DNA from: Bacteroidota bacterium
Lineage (GTDB): Bacteria > Bacteroidota > Bacteroidia > Chitinophagales > Chitinophagaceae
DNA length: 7,329 nucleotides
Reading direction: 5' to 3'
NCBI GenBank assembly: GCA_023391895.1
Contig: JAEWAC010000242.1
Location: 1-7,329, forward strand
Shown: positions 1-6,186 of the stretch, one piece after another
How the letters are laid out: each line of letters starts with the position of its first letter
Numbering within the stretch: position 1 is the stretch's first letter
Made by a program: the position numbers and the translations under genes
The notes under the pieces: model-generated
Databases searched by the model: none
The model's input: the letters and a program-made list of their open reading frames with translations, nothing else
What the model was told of the DNA's origin: nothing

Positions 1-841
1 TGCCGAAGTGTATGCCCGGGGCGAAAGTGAAAAACTTATGGGCCGGGTGCTGAAAAAGAAAAGCTGGGACCGCACCTCCTACACCGTGAGCAGCAAAGCC
101 TACTTTGGCTCCCGCGGGCCGGCTAACAAACCCAATCAGACCGGCTTAAGCCGCAAGCACCTGTTTGAAGCCTGCCACGAAGCCCTGCAGCGCCTGCAGG
201 TGGATTACCTGGACTTATACTTTTGTCACCGTCCCGATAAAAACGTACCCATAGAAGAAGTGGTATGGACCATGAACCTGCTGATGCAGCAGGGCAAGAT
301 ATTGTACTGGGGCACTTCGGAATGGAGCGGCGTGGAAATCATGGAAGCCCACCGGGTGGCCCACGAATACAAACTGATTGGCCCCGTGGTAGAACAGCCG
401 CAATACAACCTGCTGGAGCGGGAAAAAATGGAAAAAGATTACGCCATGATCTTTCAGACCGTCGGTATGGGTACCACCATCTGGAGCCCGCTGGCCTCCG
501 GTCTGCTGACCGGCAAATACAACAATGGCATTCCGGAAGACAGCCGCTTTGCCCTGCAGGGTTTTGACTGGCTCAAAGACCGCTTTATGGTAGAAGACAA
601 ACTGGCCAAAGTAAGACAGCTAACGGATTATGCCGGTGAGCTGGGCGTACCGGTTAGTACTTTATCCATTGCCTGGACCCTTCAAAATCCCCATGTTACC
701 ACGGCCATTTTAGGCGCTACCAAAAAAGAACAGCTGCTTCAAAACCTCAAAGCACTGGAGGTATTGCCCCTGCTGACGCCGGAAGTCATGCAGCGCATTG
801 AAGCCATTATGCAAACCCAACCGGTGATCACCACTTTTTAA
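1..841 (+). CDS. Aldo/keto reductase, potassium-channel beta-subunit (Kv-beta) type, 5' truncated by the window
   Basis: NADPH-dependent oxidoreductase of the aldo/keto reductase (TIM barrel) superfamily, cytoplasmic, expected to reduce aldehydes or ketones. The reading frame is open from base 2, so the gene starts upstream; the in-frame GTG at 8 is not a start, because the visible AEVYARGESE is the internal family motif holding the catalytic Tyr (bases 11-13). The catalytic Lys is in SSKAYFG (95-97) and a His in YFCHRPD (227-229); the catalytic Asp lies off the window. Further along are YWGTSEWSG, EQPQYNLLER, the WSPLASGLLTGKY strand and the cofactor-binding LGATKKEQLLQN near the C-terminus. 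Stretches such as GLSRKH, LQRLQVDYLDL and FDWLKDRF resemble animal Kv-beta subunits closely (recalled, not searched), although Kv-beta2 has Asn where this protein has His, so it should be an active enzyme. About 279 residues are visible, ending naturally with TAA. It is followed after 25 bases by the dehydrogenase gene. The substrate is unknown. Confidence 0.93.
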   Translation, partial: AEVYARGESEKLMGRVLKKKSWDRTSYTVSSKAYFGSRGPANKPNQTGLSRKHLFEACHEALQRLQVDYLDLYFCHRPDKNVPIEEVVWTMNLLMQQGKILYWGTSEWSGVEIMEAHRVAHEYKLIGPVVEQPQYNLLEREKMEKDYAMIFQTVGMGTTIWSPLASGLLTGKYNNGIPEDSRFALQGFDWLKDRFMVEDKLAKVRQLTDYAGELGVPVSTLSIAWTLQNPHVTTAILGATKKEQLLQNLKALEVLPLLTPEVMQRIEAIMQTQPVITTF

Positions 842-866
842 AAAACCCATACCTTAAAAAAGCGGC

Positions 867-1739
867 ATGACTGATCAAAACCATACCGATGCTCCTCAGT
901 TCCCCCTTCAGGGGGACAGGGCACTACAGGGCAAAACGGTTTTTATTACCGGTGGCAGCCGGGGTATTGGCAAGGCCATTGCCCTGCGCCTGGCCCGGGA
1001 AGGCGCCAATATAGTGATAGGCGCCAAAACCATAGCACCGCACCCCAAACTGGAAGGTACCATTTTTACCGCCGCGGAAGAAATTGAAAAGCTGGGGGTA
1101 AAAGTCCTGCCCCTGCCGCTGGACATCCGCGACGAGGCCGCCATCCAATCAGCCGTGGACCAAACCGTTGCCACCTTTGGCGGCATCGACATTTTAATCA
1201 ACAATGCCAGTGCCATCTCCCTTACCCGCACCGAAGCCACCGAGCCCAAACGCTGGGACCTGATGCACGACATCAACGTACGGGGTACTTTTTTTATGTG
1301 CCGGACCTGTATTCCGCACCTCAAAAAAGCTTCAAATCCCCATATACTCAACCTGTCGCCGCCACTCAATATGAATCCTAAATGGTTTGCCCAACACCTG
1401 GCTTATACTATGAGCAAGTACGGCATGAGCATGGTAATATTGGGTTTGGCAGAAGAACTCAAGCAGCATAAAATTGCAGCCAATGCCCTTTGGCCCCAAA
1501 CCACCATCGCCACCGCTGCCGTGCAAAACCTGCTGGGGGGCGACTTTTTAATGCAAAAAAGCCGTACGCCTGAAATCGTGGCCGATGCTGCCTATGCGGT
1601 TTTAAAAAGACCATCCGAAAGCTGTACCGGCCGCTTTTTTATTGATGAAGAAGTGCTCCGGGAAGAAGGCGTGACCGACTTCAGCCGCTACGCCGTGAAT
1701 GCCCAACAAACCCTTATGACCGATATTTTTATTGATTAA
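867..1739 (+). CDS. Short-chain dehydrogenase/reductase, HSDL2-like catalytic domain
   Basis: NAD(P)-dependent oxidoreductase with a Rossmann fold, 290 residues, cytoplasmic (no signal peptide). The cofactor motif GGSRGIG is at residues 29-35, NNAS at 112-115, the structural Asn in INVRG at 137, the candidate catalytic Ser in NLSPP at 164, and YTMSK at 180-184 gives catalytic Tyr180 and Lys184. Three unusual stretches, KTIAPHPKLEGTI (54-66), SPPLNMNPKWFAQH (164-177) and ANALWPQTTIATAA, match what I recall of mammalian hydroxysteroid dehydrogenase-like protein 2 and set it apart from generic FabG-type enzymes. The sterol-carrier (SCP2) domain that follows in mammalian HSDL2 is absent; the protein ends soon after FFIDEEVLREEG. 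The ATG at 867 has no clear Shine-Dalgarno, but gives a usual-length lead before the Rossmann strand. It sits 25 bases after the aldo/keto reductase gene and about 29 bases before the amidohydrolase gene, suggesting one transcript. The substrate is not known; lipid or acyl-type carbonyls are a guess from HSDL2. Confidence 0.92.
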   Translation: MTDQNHTDAPQFPLQGDRALQGKTVFITGGSRGIGKAIALRLAREGANIVIGAKTIAPHPKLEGTIFTAAEEIEKLGVKVLPLPLDIRDEAAIQSAVDQTVATFGGIDILINNASAISLTRTEATEPKRWDLMHDINVRGTFFMCRTCIPHLKKASNPHILNLSPPLNMNPKWFAQHLAYTMSKYGMSMVILGLAEELKQHKIAANALWPQTTIATAAVQNLLGGDFLMQKSRTPEIVADAAYAVLKRPSESCTGRFFIDEEVLREEGVTDFSRYAVNAQQTLMTDIFID

Positions 1740-1768
1740 TCCCTAATTGTTCTTTTGCTTTCTTGTTT

Positions 1769-3223
1769 ATGATGAAAAAAGTATTGTTCTCTTCCTTATT
1801 GGTGCTGCCCCTGCTGGCCGGCGCCCAAAAAAAATCCGCCACTGCTGCTGATGCCTTAAAAACCAAAGCCATTACCAACCTGCAAAAAGAGTACGACCAG
1901 TACAAAACCATTGCCCTGAACATATGGGATTTTGCAGAAGTGGGCTATAAAGAAGAAAAAAGCTCGGCCCTGTTGCAAAAAACGCTAACCGACAACGGCT
2001 TTCAGGTGCAGGCCGGCGTGGCAGGCATTCCTACCGCTTTTGTAGCTACCTATGGCAGCGGTCAGCCGGTCATTGGCATCCTGGCCGAGTTTGACGCCCT
2101 GCCGGGTTTGTCGCAGCAGGCCGTACCGCAAAAAGAACCCGTAGCCCAAAAAGATGCCGGGCATGGCTGCGGACACCACCTGTTTGGGGCCGCCTCGGTG
2201 GCCGCCGCCGTGGAAGTAAAGCGGCTGATGGAAAGCGGCGCCCTGAAAGGCACCATCCAGCTGTTTGGCACACCGGCCGAAGAAGGCGGCTCCGGTAAAG
2301 TATACATGGTGCGGGAAGGCTTGTTCAACAATGTAGACGTGGTGCTGCACTGGCACCCGGGAGCGGAAAACGCAGTCACCATGACCAAGGCGCTGGCCAA
2401 TTCATCGGCCAAGTTCCGGTTCAATGGTGTATCGGCCCATGCTTCGGCGGCACCGGAAAAAGGCCGGTCAGCGCTGGATGCGGTAGAAAGCATGAACTAT
2501 ATGGTCAACCTGATGCGGGAGCACATGCCTTCCAGTGCCCGTATTCACTACGTGATCACCAACGGCGGCAAAGCACCCAACGTAGTGCCCGACTTTGCAG
2601 AAGCCTACTATTATGTGCGCCATCCCGACCGCGAAACCGTACGCCAGTTGTTTAACCGGGTGGTGAATGCCGCCAATGGCGCGGCTACCGGTACCGAAAC
2701 CAAAACGAGTTACGAGATTATTGGTGGCACGTACGACCTGCTGATCAACAAGACACTGGCGACCGCCGTGCAGAAAAACCTGGAGCAGGTGGGCGGCGTT
2801 GCCTACACGGCCGAGGACATGGCTTTTGGAAAAGAATTGCAGAAAACCCTTGGCCCCGCCGTTCCGGCTTTAGAGTCGGCCGCCAAAGTAGCGCCGCTCA
2901 AAACCGAGGTGGATGCCGGCGGCGGTTCCACTGATGTAGGTGACGTAAGCTGGGCCGTGCCAACGGTAGGTTTCAGGGCAGCCACCTGGGTACCCGGAAC
3001 GCCGGCGCACAGCTGGCAGGCAGTGGCCTGTGGCGGCACAGACATCGGCACCAAGGGCATGATGGTCGCAGCCAAAACCCTTACCCTTTCCGCCATCGAC
3101 TTGTTTACCAACCCCACCCTGATACAAAAGGCAAAAGCAGAATTTCAGGAAGCTCGCGGTGCAGGCTTTCAATACAAGCCCCTGCTGGGCGACCGGCCAC
3201 CGGCGCTCAACTACAGAGATTAA
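1769..3223 (+). CDS. Exported M20 family amidohydrolase, AbgB (p-aminobenzoyl-glutamate hydrolase) type
   Basis: Metal-dependent hydrolase of amide bonds in N-acyl amino acids or related compounds, about 484 residues. The frame is open from a TTG at 1763, but tandem ATGs at 1769 and 1772 start a good signal peptide: Lys-Lys, then a hydrophobic stretch LFSSLLVLPLLAGA with likely cleavage before or near QKK. It should therefore act in the periplasm or outside the cell, unlike E. coli AbgB, which is cytoplasmic. Numbering from 1769, metal-site motifs are GILAEFDALPG (103-113), DAGHGCGHH (129-137, Cys134 and His136), GTPAEEGG with Glu171/172, HWHPG (194-198) and the C-terminal TPAHSW with His414. 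A small dimerisation domain is inserted from about 213 to 330 (GVSAHASAAPEKGRSA at its start). GGSTDVGDVSW (385-395) is typical of the AbgB-like branch. It is the last gene of the plus-strand block and is followed at once by a hairpin terminator. The exact substrate cannot be read from the sequence. Confidence 0.92.
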   Translation: MMKKVLFSSLLVLPLLAGAQKKSATAADALKTKAITNLQKEYDQYKTIALNIWDFAEVGYKEEKSSALLQKTLTDNGFQVQAGVAGIPTAFVATYGSGQPVIGILAEFDALPGLSQQAVPQKEPVAQKDAGHGCGHHLFGAASVAAAVEVKRLMESGALKGTIQLFGTPAEEGGSGKVYMVREGLFNNVDVVLHWHPGAENAVTMTKALANSSAKFRFNGVSAHASAAPEKGRSALDAVESMNYMVNLMREHMPSSARIHYVITNGGKAPNVVPDFAEAYYYVRHPDRETVRQLFNRVVNAANGAATGTETKTSYEIIGGTYDLLINKTLATAVQKNLEQVGGVAYTAEDMAFGKELQKTLGPAVPALESAAKVAPLKTEVDAGGGSTDVGDVSWAVPTVGFRAATWVPGTPAHSWQAVACGGTDIGTKGMMVAAKTLTLSAIDLFTNPTLIQKAKAEFQEARGAGFQYKPLLGDRPPALNYRD

Positions 3224-3225
3224 GC

Positions 3226-3258
3226 AAAAAGGTGCTGCTGCGGCGGCGCCTTTTTTTT
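3226..3258. terminator. Rho-independent terminator, probably bidirectional
   Basis: GGTGCTGC (3231-3238) pairs with GCGGCGCC (3243-3250) through eight base pairs including two G-U pairs, around the loop TGCG. Five A residues lie before the stem and eight T residues after it, extending the pairing. It begins three bases after the amidohydrolase stop codon. Its T tract runs into the stop codon (3257-3259) of the converging membrane-protein gene. Read on the minus strand, the same hairpin ends in five T residues, so it can stop transcription from both sides. Confidence 0.85.
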
Positions 3259-3652
3259 ATAACCTTGGTTTATCCAGGGCCACACTGCCCAAATTGCCAA
3301 TCAGGATCGCACCCATTGCTAGGGCCGTATCTTTCAGTGCGCTTACAAAGGACATCACCCGGCTCATACCTTCACCATTGAAATAGCCCGGCAGTTGTAC
3401 GGTTAATACAAAAATGATCAGCATTAGCGCCAGTAAATAGCAGGCCAGTGTTTTGTATCGGTTGATGATAATGGCAATACCCGCCAGTATAAAGCCCGCC
3501 CCGGTTAAGTAAATCCATACCACACCACCCGGTATAAACGAAGGCACCCCACCGGCCATGGACTCGCCGGCCCGAAAATGATTGATACCAAAAATGATGA
3601 CCACAACAGCATAAATGATTTCTGCAATACGGGAAGGAATAAATGGTCTCAT
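3257..3652 (-). CDS. Small four-helix membrane protein, DoxX-like
   Basis: A 131-residue inner-membrane protein with four hydrophobic segments at about residues 9-26, 43-63, 68-88 and 105-125, joined by short loops, and a positively charged start (MRPFIPSR). The topology, length and the G-x-x-H-F stretch at the end of helix 1 (FGINHFRAGE, residues 21-30) fit the DoxX/DoxX-like family, small quinone-associated or uncharacterised membrane proteins common in Bacteroidota. I see no motif that proves this, and other four-helix families are possible. The ATG at 3652 has no clear Shine-Dalgarno. The gene is convergent with the plus-strand block, shares its terminator at the 3' end, and has another hairpin upstream (3732-3766), so it is probably transcribed alone. 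Function unknown. Confidence 0.75.
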   Translation of the reverse strand: MRPFIPSRIAEIIYAVVVIIFGINHFRAGESMAGGVPSFIPGGVVWIYLTGAGFILAGIAIIINRYKTLACYLLALMLIIFVLTVQLPGYFNGEGMSRVMSFVSALKDTALAMGAILIGNLGSVALDKPRL

Positions 3653-3731
3653 ATTACAAAATTTATCCTAATCTAAGGAATAAATCAGTGAGTTTCGATG
3701 AAATCCTGGCATCTGTATTACGGAAGAGCAT

Positions 3732-3766
3732 GCAAAATGGTGCTGGTTTCCTCGGCACCATTTTGT
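3732..3766. terminator. Strong hairpin, likely intrinsic terminator
   Basis: CAAAATGGTGC (3733-3743) and GCACCATTTTG (3755-3765) are a perfect 11-base inverted repeat. The stem can extend inwards by three pairs (two of them G-U), leaving the loop TTTCC. The A run on one arm and T run on the other, around a GGTGC/GCACC core, give it a terminator-like form on either strand, although no long T tract follows. It lies about 165 bases downstream of the minus-strand orphan gene ending at 3932 and about 80 bases upstream of the DoxX-like gene. Its natural role would be to separate those two units. A regulatory RNA structure is an alternative. Confidence 0.55.
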
Positions 3767-3931
3767 TATAAATCGTTTTTAAAGATGTAATGCAGAAAGA
3801 ATAGGAGCTTGCTGCTCGTAACGGTAGACTGTGTTCCTGTTGTTTGGTTTAGAATTGCAGATAAACAAAATTGATAAGTTGGCCCTATTTCCAGCTCTCG
3901 CTATTGTATCAATCTGATGTCAATTGCATTT

Positions 3932-4324
3932 TTACTTTAAGTCTTTTACTTTGATTTTCTTCAAGTTCTCTTCTGATGAGACGAGCAAGGCATCGATTTC
4001 TTTTGTCAGCAATTCTATATTGCCTTTCTTGATTAGAGTTTTCATCCACATAGGCTTAGATGACGGCATTGAGGAAGAGGCCGAATTTTCCAACCAAGCA
4101 ATATTGATAAAGTTCCATGAATCAAAACTGGCGCCTCTGGCGGGGTCTACATATGGCTGAATAAATATAGCTTTACCGATCGGGCCCTCTACCCAGACAA
4201 TTCGTCTTTCTTCTATTGGAGCTGATATTTCTGGTGTGTATACTGTACCACCAGTAGACACTTCTACCTGTAGCTTTTTTGCAAAGGTTTTCAGTTTGTC
4301 ATCTATTTGCTTGAACTTACTCAC
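3932..4324 (-). CDS. Hypothetical protein of unknown function (130 residues, GTG start)
   Basis: I do not recognise this protein. The start is GTG at 4324-4322: an in-frame TAA lies six codons upstream and there is no ATG between. It is soluble, with no signal peptide or membrane segment. It opens with a lysine-rich helix (KFKQIDDKLKTFAKKLQ, residues 3-19). A compact middle follows with EERRIVW (38-44), KAIFIQPYVD (51-60) and SWNFINIAW (69-77), and the end is a charged, probably helical tail (about 97-130, KEIDALL, EENLKKIKVKDLK). The Trp- and aromatic-rich middle looks like a real folded domain, which supports coding. Three counted 60-base lines within it average about 44% GC, against about 57% in two lines of the aldo/keto reductase gene. 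It stands alone between two poorly coding stretches, so recent transfer or lineage-specific gain is possible. The opposite-strand frame is a low-complexity shadow. Confidence 0.65.
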   Translation of the reverse strand: MSKFKQIDDKLKTFAKKLQVEVSTGGTVYTPEISAPIEERRIVWVEGPIGKAIFIQPYVDPARGASFDSWNFINIAWLENSASSSMPSSKPMWMKTLIKKGNIELLTKEIDALLVSSEENLKKIKVKDLK

Positions 4325-4579
4325 AAAGTTGATTATACTTTAATGAAGCCCAGTATTACTGCACATAACAATTTCTAATGCGGTACTGTCAGGCGCATGG
4401 CCCATCATACCACAATACCGTTGCGGCAGTCAACAGCTCTCTCAGTAAGCTTTTACATAGCTTTTTAAAATAGTCCTTTAGCCTGATCTTTTCTGCGGCC
4501 AAATTCAAACGTCCAGTTCCTGTGGGCTTTATGGTGCTGCATGGCTTTGGGTTTCCGCACCGTTACATCACGTTATACA

Positions 4580-6139
4580 TTACTGTTCCGTTCCTGCCTG
4601 CTCATTGGCATCTGCGCCCCACTTCTCCGGCCGCATTTGCGGAAACAGCAATACGTCCTGGATAGAAGGCTGATTGGTCAGCAGCATGCACATCCGGTCA
4701 ATGCCAAAGCCGATACCGGAGGTAGGCGGCATACCGTATTCCAAGGCTCTTAAAAAGTCATAGTCAATAAACATGGCTTCGAGGTCGCCGCGTTCCATCA
4801 GGCGCACCTGCTCTTCAAAGCGTTCGCGCTGGTCGATGGGATCGTTCAATTCGCTATAGGCGTTGGCAATTTCTTTTCCGTTGATGATCAGCTCAAAGCG
4901 TTCCACCAGGCCCGGCTTGCTGCGGTGCTTTTTGGTCAGCGGGCTCATCTCCACCGGGTAGTCAATAATAAACGTGGGCTGTATGTAATGGTGCTCGCAT
5001 TTTTCACCAAAGATCTCATCCACCAGTTTTCCTTTGCCTACGTTCGGGTCAACCGCAATGTTCAACTGGCGGCATACTTCCCGCAGGCCGGCTTCATCCA
5101 TTTCACTTACATCTATGCCGGTATGTTCTTTAATGGCGTCGTAAATGGAAATGCGTTTGTAGGGAGCTTTGAAAGAAATCACCTGATCACCAACCGCCAC
5201 TTTTTCCGGATCAGAACAAACGGCCGTAGCCACGGTTTCCATCAGCCGCTCGGTTACATTCATCATCCAGATGTAATCTTTATACGCGGTATAAAACTCC
5301 AGTACGGTAAACTCGGGATTGTGCGTGCGGTCCATGCCTTCGTTGCGGAAGTTGCGGCTGAACTCGTATACCCAGTCAAAGCCGCCTACTATCAAACGTT
5401 TTAAATACAGCTCGTTGGCAATGCGCAGGTAAAAAGGCACGTCCAAGGCATTGTGGTGGGTAATAAACGGACGGGCCGCGGCACCACCGGGTATGCTTTG
5501 CAGCACCGGCGTATCTACTTCCAGCGCCCCGTGATCGTTCAGGAAATCGCGGATGGCATTGATCATTTTAGACCGCTTGACAAAGGTTTCCTTTACCGAA
5601 GGGTTGATGACCAGGTCGGCATAGCGCTGGCGGTATTTGAATTCGGGATCGGTAACGGCATCAAAGGTTTGCCCTTCCGCTTCTTTTACAATGGGCAGCG
5701 GCCGCAGCGATTTGGCCAGGAAGGTCAGCTCTTTTACATGCACGGATATTTCGCCCATTTTGGTGCGGAACACAAAACCCTTCACGCCCACGAAATCACC
5801 AATGTCCAGCAGCTTTTTCCACACCAGGTCGTACAGGGTGCTGTCGCCGTCTTTGGTCAAATCATCCTTGCGCACATAAATCTGTATACGGCCGTGGGAG
5901 TCCTGCAGCTCGGCAAAGGAGGCTTTGCCCATGTCGCGTACGCTCATAATGCGGCCGGCCAGGCACACATTTTCAAACTCGCCTTTGGTTTCGTCGGGAT
6001 ATGTATTTTTTATAGCGGTTGAATAACTATCAACAGGGTATAAGGCAGCCGGGTAGGGGTCAATGCCCAGTTTTTGCAGCTCTGCCAGCTTTTCCCGGCG
6101 CACAATTTCTTGCTCAGATAAATGCGTATTATTCATCAT
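4580..6139 (-). CDS. lysS: Lysyl-tRNA synthetase, class II
   Basis: Charges tRNA-Lys with lysine using ATP, in the cytoplasm; essential for translation. Numbering from ATG at 6139 (519 residues), the N-terminal anticodon-binding OB fold spans about 55-150 (VCLAGRIMSVRDMGKASF at 58-75). The class II catalytic core follows: motif 1 around 191-223 ending in PVLQSIPGGAAARPF, motif 2 with EFSRNFRNEG (259-268) and the following THNPEFTVLEFY, the LysS-specific MSPLTKKHR (398-406), ELING-type KEIANAYSELNDP, and motif 3 GIGFGIDR (475-482). Length and order are those of a normal bacterial LysS. The frame stays open to a TTG at 6160, but AGAAAGG lies just before the tandem ATGs at 6139 and 6136, so one of these is the start; the second has the better spacing. 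It follows the lipoprotein gene by 47 bases on the same strand, with a likely promoter in that gap. I see no clear terminator directly after it. Confidence 0.97.
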   Translation of the reverse strand: MMNNTHLSEQEIVRREKLAELQKLGIDPYPAALYPVDSYSTAIKNTYPDETKGEFENVCLAGRIMSVRDMGKASFAELQDSHGRIQIYVRKDDLTKDGDSTLYDLVWKKLLDIGDFVGVKGFVFRTKMGEISVHVKELTFLAKSLRPLPIVKEAEGQTFDAVTDPEFKYRQRYADLVINPSVKETFVKRSKMINAIRDFLNDHGALEVDTPVLQSIPGGAAARPFITHHNALDVPFYLRIANELYLKRLIVGGFDWVYEFSRNFRNEGMDRTHNPEFTVLEFYTAYKDYIWMMNVTERLMETVATAVCSDPEKVAVGDQVISFKAPYKRISIYDAIKEHTGIDVSEMDEAGLREVCRQLNIAVDPNVGKGKLVDEIFGEKCEHHYIQPTFIIDYPVEMSPLTKKHRSKPGLVERFELIINGKEIANAYSELNDPIDQRERFEEQVRLMERGDLEAMFIDYDFLRALEYGMPPTSGIGFGIDRMCMLLTNQPSIQDVLLFPQMRPEKWGADANEQAGTEQ

Positions 6140-6144
6140 GTAAA

Positions 6145-6150
6145 CCTTTC
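6145..6150 (-). promoter_or_regulatory. Ribosome binding site of lysS
   Basis: On the minus strand GAAAGG lies five bases before the ATG at 6139 and eight before the ATG at 6136. It is one of the few purine-rich Shine-Dalgarno-like sites in the window, and it argues against the in-frame TTG at 6160, which lies upstream of it. Confidence 0.55.
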
Positions 6151-6157
6151 TGAGCTG

Positions 6158-6165
6158 CAAAGGTA
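6158..6165 (-). promoter_or_regulatory. Putative Bacteroidota -7 promoter element of lysS
   Basis: TACCTTTG on the minus strand matches the Bacteroidota -7 consensus TAnnTTTG exactly. It ends 18 bases before the ATG at 6139, giving a short leader. No TTG was seen at the expected -33 spacing (one lies only 11 bases upstream), so the promoter is only half supported. It would let lysS be expressed independently of the receptor and lipoprotein genes. Confidence 0.45.
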
Positions 6166-6181
6166 TTGGTTGACGCCAATA
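6164..6181. repeat. Short inverted repeat upstream of lysS
   Basis: TATTGG (6164-6169) and CCAATA (6176-6181) form a perfect six-base inverted repeat around TTGACG. It has no T tract, so it is a poor terminator. It touches the putative -7 element, so it could be an operator or only chance. Confidence 0.3.
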
Positions 6182-6186
6182 GGATA

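Noticed and set aside
908..1369. Minus-strand frame of 153 codons
   Set aside because: It is antisense to the dehydrogenase gene, which has complete cofactor and catalytic motifs.
3698..3790. Plus-strand 30-codon frame beginning MKSWHLYYGRAC
   Set aside because: It runs straight through the perfect inverted repeat, whose pairing constraint explains its bases better than coding; no ribosome site.
3924..4160. Plus-strand frame of 78 codons rich in Phe and Ser
   Set aside because: It lies opposite the 130-residue minus-strand gene, looks low-complexity and has no ribosome site; it is most simply an antisense shadow.
4448..4466. Tandem AGCTTTT copies (two within 19 bases)
   Set aside because: Too short and AT-rich to call a repeat element or a terminator; no stem forms with a following T tract.
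4389..4562. Minus-strand open stretch containing LRELLTAATVLWYDG after lysS
   Set aside because: It has no ATG, only TTG candidates, and no recognisable domain; it overlaps another small frame, so chance is likely.
5453..6022. Long plus-strand frame of 189 codons
   Set aside because: It is wholly antisense to lysS, whose protein motifs are unmistakable; long shadows are common opposite GC-rich genes.
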